54,471 nucleotides of DNA, from positions 97,518-151,988 of the forward strand of contig JAPPES010000073.1 in assembly GCA_028824125.1 (NCBI GenBank), read 5' to 3'. The position numbers were made by a program, and so were the translations under genes. Positions 8,002 to 16,736 of the stretch are shown in pieces (within the stretch, counting starts at the first letter, position 1; the number at the start of each line of letters is the position of its first letter). This DNA is from Candidatus Poribacteria bacterium (lineage in GTDB: Bacteria > Poribacteria > WGA-4E > WGA-3G). The notes beneath the pieces were generated by a model. It was given only the letters and a program-made list of their open reading frames with translations, was not told the origin of the DNA and ran no database searches.

Positions 8002-9072
8002 ATGCTTTTTGATGTCTATTCAGAAAAACTTCAGCAAAAACGTAGAAAAACTCGGCGAGCGTTTTTGATGTCGGTAGTTTTACACGTTGTCGTAATAGCA
8101 CTTACAGGCTTGAGCTACGTCCGGTGGTCCCGTACAATGCTTTCTGCGGATCCTTTGGTTGAAGAAGCAATCATCGTGTCAACAGTTAAACGTTTCCACA
8201 TGAGCAGTGAGCGCAAACGTTCAATGTCAAAACGCCGTCCGGTTTCATCAAAAGCTGTGCAGATTACTAAGCAAAATGCGGCGCAACCGATGAATTCAGC
8301 GCGTCCTGTCACGACAGGTGAATCAACGATAGCATTCGGCACAGAAGCAGATTTGCCAATGGCGGAGACATTGCTAAGTGAAAACGCAACTGAAAAACCG
8401 GAATGGAAATCAATAGCAATAGCAAATCCCCAATCACCTACAATTACACCTATCACTGAAAAATTACAGGAACAATCGGAAACAATCGAACAAAGTCCAG
8501 AAAAGGCACCGTTACCTGTTGACCGAGATGGAATAATGGGTGAAGTGTTAGAGGAAATAGCCGAAAGTGTGGCTGATAGCGAAGATAAAAGTGCCGTTGA
8601 CATCGTTTTTCTGCTTGACATTAGCGGAAGTATGATAGATAATATCCGCGCTGTCGGCAGACAACTTAATGCAATGGTAACAGTATTTGAAGAAAAGGGC
8701 GTTGACTTTACGCTCGGTATTGTTATCTTTAGGTACCTTGAACGGGATACAATTATCCATCCACAAACACGGGACAGTGACAGGTATAAAAGGTTACTAA
8801 CCACACACGTAGTGGCGGCAGCAGGCGATGAACGCGCACACAATGCGATCATAAAAGCGATTCGTCGTGTTGAATTTCGAGAAGGGGCAAATAGGCGTTT
8901 TATCCTCGTAACCGACGAGGCAAGCAAGGGGTCATATAAATTATTAGATGTTCTGCGTCAGTGTCAACAGAACCAGATTACAGTAGATGTGATTGGCATT
9001 AATCATACGACACATCGCGCATTAACATCTAAAACTGGCGGACTCTGGTACCCGATTCCAATTCAGGAGTAG
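8002..9072 (+). CDS. Membrane-anchored von Willebrand factor A domain protein
   Basis: The 356-residue protein has a short basic N-terminus, one membrane segment (about residues 18-38, SVVLHVVVIALTGL) and a Ser/Pro-rich linker of about 150 residues. The C-terminal VWA domain carries the metal-ion-dependent adhesion site DISGS (near residue 207) and later TDEAS. The N-terminal membrane segment resembles that of TonB-type energy-transduction proteins, so the VWA domain probably lies in the periplasm. GGAGA precedes the ATG. The next gene starts 7 bp after the stop, so co-transcription is likely. The partner is unknown. Confidence 0.8.
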   Translation: MLFDVYSEKLQQKRRKTRRAFLMSVVLHVVVIALTGLSYVRWSRTMLSADPLVEEAIIVSTVKRFHMSSERKRSMSKRRPVSSKAVQITKQNAAQPMNSARPVTTGESTIAFGTEADLPMAETLLSENATEKPEWKSIAIANPQSPTITPITEKLQEQSETIEQSPEKAPLPVDRDGIMGEVLEEIAESVADSEDKSAVDIVFLLDISGSMIDNIRAVGRQLNAMVTVFEEKGVDFTLGIVIFRYLERDTIIHPQTRDSDRYKRLLTTHVVAAAGDERAHNAIIKAIRRVEFREGANRRFILVTDEASKGSYKLLDVLRQCQQNQITVDVIGINHTTHRALTSKTGGLWYPIPIQE

Positions 9073-9079
9073 AATAAAT

Positions 9080-9844
9080 ATGAAGTGGGCGTTAAATACG
9101 TATCAAACGTGTCAAGACTGGGAGCTCAAGCGAATTCTTGATGTCGCTGAAGCTACCGGCTATCATGGCGTTGAATTGTTAATGGATTACAAGCAGAAAC
9201 ACGGATTTGAGTGGGATACACCGAAAAATAAGTGGGACGGATTAAAATCACAAGTAGATGCAAGTGGTGTTGTAATTTCTTCCCTAACGAGTTGCCAAAA
9301 TTTTCACTCAGAAGACGCGGCCGATCGCGAAGAAACTGTCCGCCGTGTTACAAGCGTAATTGACATGGCGGAATTTATGGACTGTGACCATGTTCGTGTG
9401 CTTGGTGACCGATATTCTGATGAAAACCGTGATGCAGTTGTCGGTTATGTGATTGATGGATTGAAGGTTCTCGGTACTTATGCTGGTGAGAAGGATATTA
9501 CCGTCTCCATTGAGATGCACGGTTCCTTCACTGACCCGGATTCAGCGATGGAAGTGATTGAGGGTGTCCATTTGCCCAATGTCGGTTTTGTCTTTAATTC
9601 GCAATTTATCGGTTGTGATGCAGGAAGTATTGAACCGCTCTTTTCCCGTGTAGCACCTCATATTACTTCAGTTCATACGCACAAAGTAGAAGCACCAGAA
9701 ACTTTTCAACTTTACCGGCAAATGTTTGAATGGCTCAATCGTATCGGTTTTTCCGGCTACATATCCAACGAATGTGCTTACACGGGACCTGATCCTGAAA
9801 AAGTCTTAGCACTCTACGTTGGGCTTTTCAAAGCGTTTGTATAA
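9080..9844 (+). CDS. Sugar-phosphate isomerase/epimerase family TIM barrel
   Basis: The 254-residue protein resembles the xylose-isomerase-like/AP-endonuclease-2 TIM-barrel family. It begins WALNTYQTCQDWELKRILDVAEATGYHGVELL and has VRVLGDRYSD, VSIEMHGSF and a C-terminal GYISNECAY, giving the Glu/His/Asp metal-site pattern. Such enzymes interconvert keto and aldo sugars or inositol derivatives; the substrate is not predictable. A GGAG sits just before the stop of the previous gene. The downstream gene begins immediately, so this is part of an operon running to 13502. Confidence 0.8.
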   Translation: MKWALNTYQTCQDWELKRILDVAEATGYHGVELLMDYKQKHGFEWDTPKNKWDGLKSQVDASGVVISSLTSCQNFHSEDAADREETVRRVTSVIDMAEFMDCDHVRVLGDRYSDENRDAVVGYVIDGLKVLGTYAGEKDITVSIEMHGSFTDPDSAMEVIEGVHLPNVGFVFNSQFIGCDAGSIEPLFSRVAPHITSVHTHKVEAPETFQLYRQMFEWLNRIGFSGYISNECAYTGPDPEKVLALYVGLFKAFV

Positions 9845-9874
9845 ATGAAAACCGACAGAACATTAAGAGTTATC

Positions 9875-10861
9875 ATGAAATACCTTTTTCCATACCTGTG
9901 TTTACTCATTTTCATTTCACTCACGACCTACGCCAAGCTCACGAGTGAAATTATCTTTATCCCAGATCGCCTCAAGCATTTATGGGTCACCCGTATCAAC
10001 GACACAGATAACGCAAGTTTGTTTTTTGAAGAGGACCCTGTTTTAGATAGTATCTGGGCCCTATCTGTACAAAGAGATGGTCCTCTTATCGTCATCATTG
10101 CCGATCCGAAAGAGAACTCTCCTTTTGAGCATGAAGCTTACCTTGTTGATACAACTGAATTTCCAGCAAAAGCACGTAAGTTAACACACCATCGTTTTGA
10201 TGATGTGCCCTATATCTCCATTTCACCAAATGGAGATATAGTTTTCATAAACGTTCTTGTTGACGATGGAGATCCACCGCCAAGGTTTGGAATCTATTTC
10301 ATCTCACATCGTGAATTGAATAACGCATCGCCAAAAATCATACTGCTAAAAGAAGTAATTGCAAGGGATGTTATCTGGTCACCGGACAACGAGCATATTG
10401 CGTACACTTCCGCCGAAGGTATTTTTGTCTTCAATATCAAAACAGAAAAAATTTTACATGTCAGCCAAATCGGTGGCACTCCTGTTTTTTCACCGGATGG
10501 CAAAAAACTTGCATTTTCTTCAAGAGGTTGGGGTTTCGCAAATCGTGTAGCACGTGAAATTCGTATTGTTTCGTTTCCCGCACTGCGTCCCTTGCGGACC
10601 ATCAAAGGGCTTATAAAGCACTCAAGATTTACAGACCTCAAATGGTCACCTAATGGAAAGTACATCATTTACAATGCAACCGACGAGCGGGGTTATCATC
10701 ATATTGCAGTTCCTCTTAGCGGAGATCAGCACGAAGAAATTTTGAATGAAATCGACATGTACGTCTACGATTTTGATTGGTCGAGTAGCGCGTATGCCGT
10801 TGAACCTGAAAACCGACTGACAACCCTATGGGGAAAACTCAAAACAGAGAATACAAAGTAG
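9875..10861 (+). CDS. Exported PD40/TolB-like beta-propeller protein
   Basis: The protein of about 328 residues has an N-terminal signal peptide (MKYLFPYLCLLIFISLTTYA) and several PD40 blades: ISISPNGDIVF, VIWSPDNEHIAYTS, PVFSPDGKKLAFSSRG and LKWSPNGKYIIYNA. These propellers usually bind other proteins or glycans in the periplasm. I place the start at the ATG at 9875, where AAGAG lies 5 bases upstream. An in-frame ATG at 9845, abutting the previous stop, would add ten residues. No catalytic motif is visible. Confidence 0.75.
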   Translation: MKYLFPYLCLLIFISLTTYAKLTSEIIFIPDRLKHLWVTRINDTDNASLFFEEDPVLDSIWALSVQRDGPLIVIIADPKENSPFEHEAYLVDTTEFPAKARKLTHHRFDDVPYISISPNGDIVFINVLVDDGDPPPRFGIYFISHRELNNASPKIILLKEVIARDVIWSPDNEHIAYTSAEGIFVFNIKTEKILHVSQIGGTPVFSPDGKKLAFSSRGWGFANRVAREIRIVSFPALRPLRTIKGLIKHSRFTDLKWSPNGKYIIYNATDERGYHHIAVPLSGDQHEEILNEIDMYVYDFDWSSSAYAVEPENRLTTLWGKLKTENTK

Positions 10862-10864
10862 TCC

Positions 10865-12232
10865 TTGGCTAAACTCAATATGCAAAAAGCAGCCCATCTC
10901 TATAAACGGATTGCAATTCCAGATGCATTTCTCAATGAAACAGCAGGACGTACGTGGGGTGGTGATATCCGCATTGGTGATCTAACAGGCAATGGCGCCG
11001 TCGATTTTCTGGTTTACAAGTCACTTGGCGGTATCCATCCATGTTTTCTTGGTGCTTGGACGCTTGAAGGTGAACCGCTCTGGTCTTTAGGGGATAAACA
11101 TCTGGAAATCAGAGACGTAGATACGGAGGATAACGCCCTAACAACACTATCACCCGATCGCCCAGGGCCCGTTGCAATTTACGATATTGATGCAGATGGA
11201 CAGGCAGAGGTTATTTGCTTCTGGATAGACTCAGATGTAACGCAAGCGAGCAAATGGGATCTGTCTGCAATTCGCCTGATGATTTTAGACGGTGCAACGG
11301 GTGCTATCAAACATTCTGCTGTATGTGAGGAACTTCGGCAGTGTAACGCGGACGCAGACGGTGAACGCCATATTCCTAATTATGTCCATCAACGGTTGAT
11401 GATTGCCAATTTTAGTGGAAATCTACAACCCCAAGATTTTGTGGTCAAAGTAGGCGTTAATGTGCTTGCATTTAACCATAAACTTGAGCTGCTTTGGCAG
11501 TATACAGATAGGTGGTTTCGGTATCCGAAGCATTCTGCATACATCCCCGCAGTTGGTGATTTCAATTGTGATGGTCTTGATGAGGTTAACGGGGGCAACT
11601 TTGGGCTTGCTGCTGATGGGACAGTTCTATGGGATGAATACCTTGGGGAAAATATCGACTCGGTTTTGGTTGAAGAGTGGAATGGTGAAAACCGTGCTAT
11701 TCTCTCAGGCGGTGGACAAGTTGTTGATGCTGAAGGTAATCCTGTGTTTTCACTCGGTTTTGACGTTGTACCGCATGGGCAGGAAGTTCGATATGGAAAC
11801 TTGCTGCCAGATGCGTCTCCGAACTTAGTCATCCGCTATAACGGACATCATCCAGATTTGATAGTTGTGGATAACAGCGGACAGATTCGGAGTCGTTTCC
11901 GCGTTGATGAAACACCGAATAATACAGGATTAGAGGTTATCCGATGGCACGGTTCGGGCAACCCTGAATTGATTTATAGCCCCGCTGCACTCTATGATGG
12001 GAGGGGAAACAAAGTGGTAACTTTTCCCGACCTACCACCACCGACTGGTGGTAAAATGGGGTGGTATCACTGCTTTCCAGCAGATGTCTGCGGTGATGCA
12101 CGTGAGGAGGTAATCCTCTATGACCCCTATAGCGATGCAGTTTATATCTATACACCTCACCCATTTGCCCCTGATCTATTTGAAGACTATCAACACACTG
12201 CACGGCAGTACAACACAAGGTTAATTGATTAA
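10865..12232 (+). CDS. FG-GAP/VCBS-type repeat propeller protein
   Basis: The protein of about 455 residues contains recurring calcium-binding FG-GAP-like loops: GDLTGNGAVDFLV, YDIDADGQAEVI, GDFNCDGLDEV and ADVCGDAREEVIL. It resembles the predicted seven-bladed propellers found near polysaccharide-degrading genes and in rhamnogalacturonan-lyase-like proteins. No signal peptide is evident. The first possible start is TTG at 10865; the ATG at 10880 would remove five residues. It overlaps the next gene by up to 8 bases, indicating translational coupling. Function is unknown. Confidence 0.7.
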   Translation: MAKLNMQKAAHLYKRIAIPDAFLNETAGRTWGGDIRIGDLTGNGAVDFLVYKSLGGIHPCFLGAWTLEGEPLWSLGDKHLEIRDVDTEDNALTTLSPDRPGPVAIYDIDADGQAEVICFWIDSDVTQASKWDLSAIRLMILDGATGAIKHSAVCEELRQCNADADGERHIPNYVHQRLMIANFSGNLQPQDFVVKVGVNVLAFNHKLELLWQYTDRWFRYPKHSAYIPAVGDFNCDGLDEVNGGNFGLAADGTVLWDEYLGENIDSVLVEEWNGENRAILSGGGQVVDAEGNPVFSLGFDVVPHGQEVRYGNLLPDASPNLVIRYNGHHPDLIVVDNSGQIRSRFRVDETPNNTGLEVIRWHGSGNPELIYSPAALYDGRGNKVVTFPDLPPPTGGKMGWYHCFPADVCGDAREEVILYDPYSDAVYIYTPHPFAPDLFEDYQHTARQYNTRLID

Positions 12233-13502
12233 AAATATGGAAACCAAACCTGTTAATAAGTTTCTACTCATCTCAATTGATTGTTGGCGGTATGATGCCC
12301 TCAGTCGCACTAACTCTCTCTTCAATACACCAAAGTTAGATCTACTAACCAAAGATTTTTCACTTGCAGAGAAGTTTTTTGTGGCTGCGCCTGCTACGCG
12401 TCCTTCCCATACCTCATATTTTACAGGACTTTATCCATTTGAACACGGTGTTTATGGGCAAACCTATCTCAAAATGTTTGAGGGTATCCCGAACCTATTT
12501 CAGTTGTTTGCTGATGCGGGATATCACATTACGGGACGTTCGGAACGCGCGGAGGTGTTTCGCTTCCTTGATTATGAGTCGTTTATTACGCCAATTGACC
12601 CGAACGCGAAAGCACAGCAACTCGGTTCGCTTGAAGACGTAATCCAAAATCTTAAGCAACCTTCGGAGATACCGCAATTCTGTTTTCTGCACTTTTGGTA
12701 TACGCATGGCGGATACGGTATGAGCGGTATTCCGGGCGCACCGAGTCTCGGTTCCCTTGTAAAACATGGTAGAACAGATGAAGCGTTAAGGTTTTATTAC
12801 GCTGCTGCAACACATATACTTGAGTTTAAACTGGTTGAAATTCTGAAACAACTTGACCTGCCAGAATGGGCAGTATTCATCTTTGGGGATCATGGTGAGG
12901 GAATTTGCGATGAAATAATTGATCACGGTAGCACGCTTAATCAAAACGTCTTACATGTGCCACTGTTAGCACATATCCCCGGTGTTGAGACGTTAAAGTT
13001 TCCAAACGCACCGATTTCTGCAATTGATCTGTTCTCAACGATTACGAAACTTGCTGGAATTGAAACAGACTATCACGGCTATGGACAAGATTTACTATCC
13101 CCGTCCGAAATTGATCACAACCGCTTGGTATTGTCGGAGTTAGATAGTTTGTATGGTATCGGTTTTCTCAGTCAGAAAAACTTGGAGATGCCGCATCACC
13201 GCGTGACTTCTCGGACGACGGTTGACAACGAAGAGATTAACAGGTACTCAGAAGGGGTACGCCTCTGGTCACTAACGGATGGTGAATATCTTTACCGTGA
13301 AGACGAGCAGACAGGTGAGTTTGTGTATCGGCACATTATGAGCGGTGAGAATATGACTTGCGAAGACCCTGAACGATTCCGTGATGCTTACGACGAGATT
13401 TTGATGAATTCTAATTATCAGCATCTACAAGCACAAACCTCTACACCTGAGGAGAAAAAGGTATTGGAAGGTAGGTTACGGAATTTAGGATATATTGAGT
13501 AA
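12225..13502 (+). CDS. Sulfatase-like hydrolase without the formylglycine cysteine
   Basis: The 425-residue protein has the alkaline-phosphatase/sulfatase fold: metal Asp in ISIDCWRYDAL (D19), the nucleophile region AAPATRPSHTSYFTG (residues 54-68) and the distal metal site FGDHGEG. Classical sulfatases have C/S-x-P-x-R, with the Cys or Ser converted to formylglycine. Here the equivalent residue is Thr58, so it may be a phosphodiesterase or phosphotransferase rather than a sulfatase. TTG at 12225 follows AAGG by four bases; ATG at 12237 is the alternative. It closes the 9-13.5 kb gene run. Confidence 0.75.
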   Translation: MIKNMETKPVNKFLLISIDCWRYDALSRTNSLFNTPKLDLLTKDFSLAEKFFVAAPATRPSHTSYFTGLYPFEHGVYGQTYLKMFEGIPNLFQLFADAGYHITGRSERAEVFRFLDYESFITPIDPNAKAQQLGSLEDVIQNLKQPSEIPQFCFLHFWYTHGGYGMSGIPGAPSLGSLVKHGRTDEALRFYYAAATHILEFKLVEILKQLDLPEWAVFIFGDHGEGICDEIIDHGSTLNQNVLHVPLLAHIPGVETLKFPNAPISAIDLFSTITKLAGIETDYHGYGQDLLSPSEIDHNRLVLSELDSLYGIGFLSQKNLEMPHHRVTSRTTVDNEEINRYSEGVRLWSLTDGEYLYREDEQTGEFVYRHIMSGENMTCEDPERFRDAYDEILMNSNYQHLQAQTSTPEEKKVLEGRLRNLGYIE

Positions 13503-13515
13503 TTTGAATCGGCTA

Positions 13516-13980
13516 TCAGTGTTCAGGGAATGACAGCGGTTTATCTAAAAGCACCCATGCTCGCCCATCCTTTTTCGGGAATGGAATAGGTTTTTTATAG
13601 GCACTCACATTGTCAACGTGAATGAGTGTTGCATACTTTGAGGCGGACCATTTTTCCCAAAATCCTTGAAATTGGGGATCAACAAAAATATGACGATGGT
13701 AACGCCTATTAATTTCGTGTCGCATTTCGGACGTCAAGTCCGTATAGGTTTCCACTTTGCAGACAGTGAATTGCCCTTTGACGGGTCCGCCACTTTCTTT
13801 CAAGTAGACGACATCGCCCGTATCAATTTTGCCGTAGGGAGCACATCGAATTTTGGTGAATCGGCTTTCTATAGTTTTCTTACCATCTAAGATGAGGTCA
13901 AAGCCAAGGTTGTATAAGGATTGCAAGGTGGTGTTGCATTTACGGAATATCTTGTTTGTTGATCTGAGAGACGTTTTCAC
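13516..13980 (-). CDS. ASCH/PUA-like domain protein
   Basis: The 154-residue protein shows an ASCH-type pattern: ILDGKKTIESRFTK, then APYGKIDTGDVVYLKESGGPVKGQFTV, then a helical region ending KKDGRAWVLL. ASCH domains have a PUA-like fold and bind RNA or nucleotides; some are ribonucleases or amidohydrolases. It lies 18 bp downstream of the metallophosphoesterase gene on the same strand, so the two are probably co-transcribed. Its specific role is unknown. Confidence 0.65.
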   Translation of the reverse strand: MKTSLRSTNKIFRKCNTTLQSLYNLGFDLILDGKKTIESRFTKIRCAPYGKIDTGDVVYLKESGGPVKGQFTVCKVETYTDLTSEMRHEINRRYHRHIFVDPQFQGFWEKWSASKYATLIHVDNVSAYKKPIPFPKKDGRAWVLLDKPLSFPEH

Positions 13981-13998
13981 TGTCAGGTTGACACGTTT

Positions 13999-14484
13999 CT
14001 ACAGTTCATAAATTGTTGCTTCAAGTGCCTCCAATTCCACAACTGCGATTGTGGCCTTTCCCGTTGTCCAACCACCTGTTTCGCCAGGGTTGAGCAATAA
14101 AGATTCTTCCTTTTGGATGTCTATCTTATGCGTGTGTCCATAGACGACAATATCGTATTCTCCACTCTTTGCAATTGGGATAGCGAGTTCGGGATAGTGC
14201 ATCACAGCGATGGTTGTGTCGCCGAGTGATGTGCTTGCAAGGTTGGGATGCACCTCACCTCCGATGGCTTCAAACTTTTTCACAAGGACAACACGTTCGC
14301 CATCATTGTTTCCAAAAACACCGACAACATGGCAGTTTAAATCCGCTAACGGGTCAATCGCAAACGGGGCGATAAAATCACCTGCATGGACAACGAGGTC
14401 TACACCGATTTCGTTGAAAAGGGCGACAGCGCGCTTGACGTTTGGAACATTGTCGTGACTATCGGACATGACACCAAGTTTCAT
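13999..14484 (-). CDS. YfcE/MJ0936-type metallophosphoesterase
   Basis: The 161-residue protein is a compact calcineurin-like phosphodiesterase with all metal motifs: DSHDN (residues 8-12), HAGDF, FGNND, MHYPE and YGHTHKID. Members hydrolyse artificial phosphodiesters such as bis-pNPP; physiological substrates are uncertain. It is cytoplasmic, with no signal. The C-terminal LLNPGETGGW is typical of the family. The ATG at 14484 is supported by the canonical start MKLGVMSDSHDN. Confidence 0.85.
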   Translation of the reverse strand: MKLGVMSDSHDNVPNVKRAVALFNEIGVDLVVHAGDFIAPFAIDPLADLNCHVVGVFGNNDGERVVLVKKFEAIGGEVHPNLASTSLGDTTIAVMHYPELAIPIAKSGEYDIVVYGHTHKIDIQKEESLLLNPGETGGWTTGKATIAVVELEALEATIYEL

Positions 14485-14512
14485 TTCTAAATCCTTTCTG
14501 TTTATGTTGTTC

Positions 14513-14707
14513 AGGACTTACGCATTCCCCCCTTGAATGAAGATTAAAAAATAAATTGGGTAATTTAGCGAGGTTAGGAAACCTCGCCCCCTTACCGAAA
14601 TATTTATTTAAACTTCATATAAGGGGGGTTAAAAAGCCGTTAATTCTGTTATTTAACCCCCTAAATCCCCCTTATCAAGGGGACTTAAGAGAAAATGCGT
14701 AAGTCCT
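14513..14707. repeat. Inverted repeat element with AGGACTTACGCATT ends (element G)
   Basis: AGGACTTACGCATT (14513-14526) is exactly inverted at 14694-14707. Inside lie the GCGAGGTTAGGAAACCTCGC hairpin (14569-14588) and fragments of the AAATAAATTGGGTA and TTTAAACTTCAT arms seen in elements E and F. The CCCCCTTG/CAAGGGG layer is also internal. This is one repeat family inserted inside another. Confidence 0.75.
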
Positions 14708-14716
14708 AGTTATAAC

Positions 14717-14886
14717 TCAAGTTGCTACGGACAACGTGAGTCCGGTAAAAGTCTTTGTAGAGCAAACTGTTAGTAAATCAACGGTATGAATTATGGCGAA
14801 TGCCTTATGCGCATTCGTCTTTAGGCATTCTCCGTGTTCCACATAAGCACAAACTGACAGTTTGTGCTACAAGGTAGCAACTTAGG
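14717..14886. repeat. Element bounded by CAAGTTGC/GCAACTT, overlapping a gene end
   Basis: CTCAAGTTGC (14717-14726) and GCAACTTAGG (14877-14886) are inverted. A CACAAACTGACAGTTTGTG hairpin lies near the right end. The right end supplies the last codons and the stop of the neighbouring Mo-enzyme gene. Elements E and F share these ends. Confidence 0.65.
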
Positions 14887-16159
14887 TTGTTATAGAAACA
14901 GGCACTCTGTGAATGACATTACCGAGATAACCTTTAGGATTCCACGGTTGGCTAAAAGGCTGCGCGTTGCCTATATCGTCAAAAGCGCGTGCCCATATTT
15001 CATAATAACCTCTGTTTGCAAAAGTCAATTCGGTTTCCCAATGGGTCCAGGCATATCTATTTGATGGTGGGATCAACATAGCATCTTGCCATTGAATACC
15101 GAAATCTGTTGAAACAAGTACCCTATTGATATAGTTTTCTCCTGCCCATGCATGTCCTCGGACCTTTATAGGCGTGCCTTTGCTGAATTTTTGTAGTGGT
15201 TCTGGCTGCGTAATGAGCGATTTAACCTGCAATGAGGTTGCGATACGCATATCCTCTATTGGTGGTTTATTTCCGGGTTCTATTGGATATGCAGGAATGC
15301 GATAGGAATATCCGCTCATCTTTTCTGAGTCGTGAACCTGATCTCTCACCCAGATTCGGTTAAGCCATTTCTGCATGGAACTGCCGATCCATCCGGGAAC
15401 AAGCAACCTTGCGGGAAAACCGTGGGCTGCAGGTAAAACCTCTCCGTTCATTTTAAACGCTATGAGTGTGTGCGCGTCCATCGCTTTCTCAATTGGAATA
15501 CCTCGCGAAAATTGCTCACTACCATCAGTGGGAAGGTCTTCACCATAGTTTCCCGTATAGACAGCACTCGGTTTTAAACCCGCAGCTTGTAAGACATCAC
15601 GCAACCGCACTCCGGTCCATTCACTGCAGGCTACTGCCCCGCGTCGCCACGGATTACCATCAACTTCTGGCACGAACAAGCTTCTGCCGTTCCCTGCACA
15701 TTCCAATACTACCTGCATAGTGACCTGCGGAAAACGAAGCAAATCCTCCATTGATAATGCCAGTTCTTTATGCACTTCGCCATCGATTATCAGTTTCCAC
15801 CCATGCAGATCGTTTTTAATCGCTCGTTCTGGAATACCGTTGTTATTGCGGACGAAGTGTCGCGCTGTAGGTGTTACATCGTCATTAAGAAGGTGCGGGG
15901 GTAACTCACCATTAAATGGATTTTCGGAATGGACAAGCATGTCAGGTTTCGGAAGTCCCGCTGCTTGCAAATCTTCCAAGACAACGGACATGAGTCCTCT
16001 ACCCAACAGCCCACGGTTAACAGCTTCACACCCTGCACCAAACATGCCTAAACTTGCAAGTAACGCGCCCTTGCCTACTTTAGCAAGAAAATCTCGCCTG
16101 GAGTTGGGTGAAGTTTCAAACCAATCTGTGAAAGCGGGTTCTTGTTTTGTTTTTTGCAT
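14882..16159 (-). CDS. Tat-exported sulfite-oxidase-like molybdopterin enzyme
   Basis: The protein of about 425 residues begins with a twin-arginine signal (SRRDFLAK followed by a hydrophobic stretch and GMFGAGC, which could be a lipobox). It continues with an oxidoreductase molybdopterin-binding domain whose Mo-ligand Cys sits in VVLECAGNGRSLF. A C-terminal Mo-co dimerisation domain carries RVLVSTDFGIQWQDA. It therefore looks like a periplasmic sulfite dehydrogenase-type enzyme, though other oxyanions or sulfoxides are possible. I prefer the ATG at 16159; a TTG at 16180 adds seven residues. The stop codon and last three codons coincide with a repeat end. No cytochrome partner is adjacent. 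Confidence 0.85.
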   Translation of the reverse strand: MQKTKQEPAFTDWFETSPNSRRDFLAKVGKGALLASLGMFGAGCEAVNRGLLGRGLMSVVLEDLQAAGLPKPDMLVHSENPFNGELPPHLLNDDVTPTARHFVRNNNGIPERAIKNDLHGWKLIIDGEVHKELALSMEDLLRFPQVTMQVVLECAGNGRSLFVPEVDGNPWRRGAVACSEWTGVRLRDVLQAAGLKPSAVYTGNYGEDLPTDGSEQFSRGIPIEKAMDAHTLIAFKMNGEVLPAAHGFPARLLVPGWIGSSMQKWLNRIWVRDQVHDSEKMSGYSYRIPAYPIEPGNKPPIEDMRIATSLQVKSLITQPEPLQKFSKGTPIKVRGHAWAGENYINRVLVSTDFGIQWQDAMLIPPSNRYAWTHWETELTFANRGYYEIWARAFDDIGNAQPFSQPWNPKGYLGNVIHRVPVSITT

Positions 16160-16253
16160 GACTGTAATTCTATTACACAATTTATAGTAAATTCCACAAT
16201 TAACAATACAATCCTGTCAGCGCGCTTGCAAAGCGCCTATCCGGGAATATAAG

Positions 16254-16273
16254 AGGCGCAATGAATTGCGCGA
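16254..16273. repeat. Short palindrome around GCGCAATGAATTGCGC
   Basis: The same family occurs at 49409-49424 as GCGCAATTCATTGCGC. Both copies are followed or preceded by GACTAC/GTAGTC, so this is another dispersed hairpin family. Confidence 0.6.
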
Positions 16274-16350
16274 CTACAAACACTGTAACACAAAAGAATG
16301 TATATTTATCAAAAAGAGATGGCCTTTCCTATTACCACGAAAGCAGCAGG

Positions 16351-16668
16351 GTGCGGTTAGGAAACCGCCCCATAGGCGTCAATTTAAGAAACATAAGAAT
16401 TATTATTCTCACTTTTCGATACACCCGGTTATTGGGTTTATCCTCTTTTTAGTCCCGTAGGGACGATATGTTTATAGATAACGTTAAAAACCTTCCCTTT
16501 AGTCCCGTAGGGACGATATGTTTATCTTTCTATGCCGTTCCTACGGAACTCAAGAGGGGAGGGACAACATTTTTCTATAAACATTGCGTCCCTACGGGAC
16601 TAAAGGGACCGCATCGGACAAATCAAAATTCTTAAATTGACGCCTATAGTGCGGTTAGGAAACCGCAC
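16351..16668. repeat. Complete palindromic composite element (copy 2, element C)
   Basis: Terminal inverted arms 16351-16390 and 16629-16668 carry the GTGCGGTTAGGAAACCGC-type hairpin and AGGCGTCAATTTAAGAA / TTCTTAAATTGACGCCT. Inside are two forward (16447-16477, 16497-16525) and one inverted (16575-16605) copies of the 31-base AGTCCCGTAGGGACG repeat. The internal block is nearly identical to 1217-1367. With both arms present, this is the best-preserved copy in the window. Nothing else is seen in 16160-16736 apart from the short palindrome at 16254. Confidence 0.85.
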
Positions 16669-16736
16669 CTACCGATCTGAGTGAAAAGTCTGCTCCTACT
16701 ACGAAAGGAGTAGGAATCCAACCCAAAGCGTTAAAT

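Noticed and set aside
8115..8927. A 270-residue ORF antisense to the VWA gene
   Set aside because: It mirrors a well-supported gene, its composition is Ser-rich, and no domain or start signal is visible.
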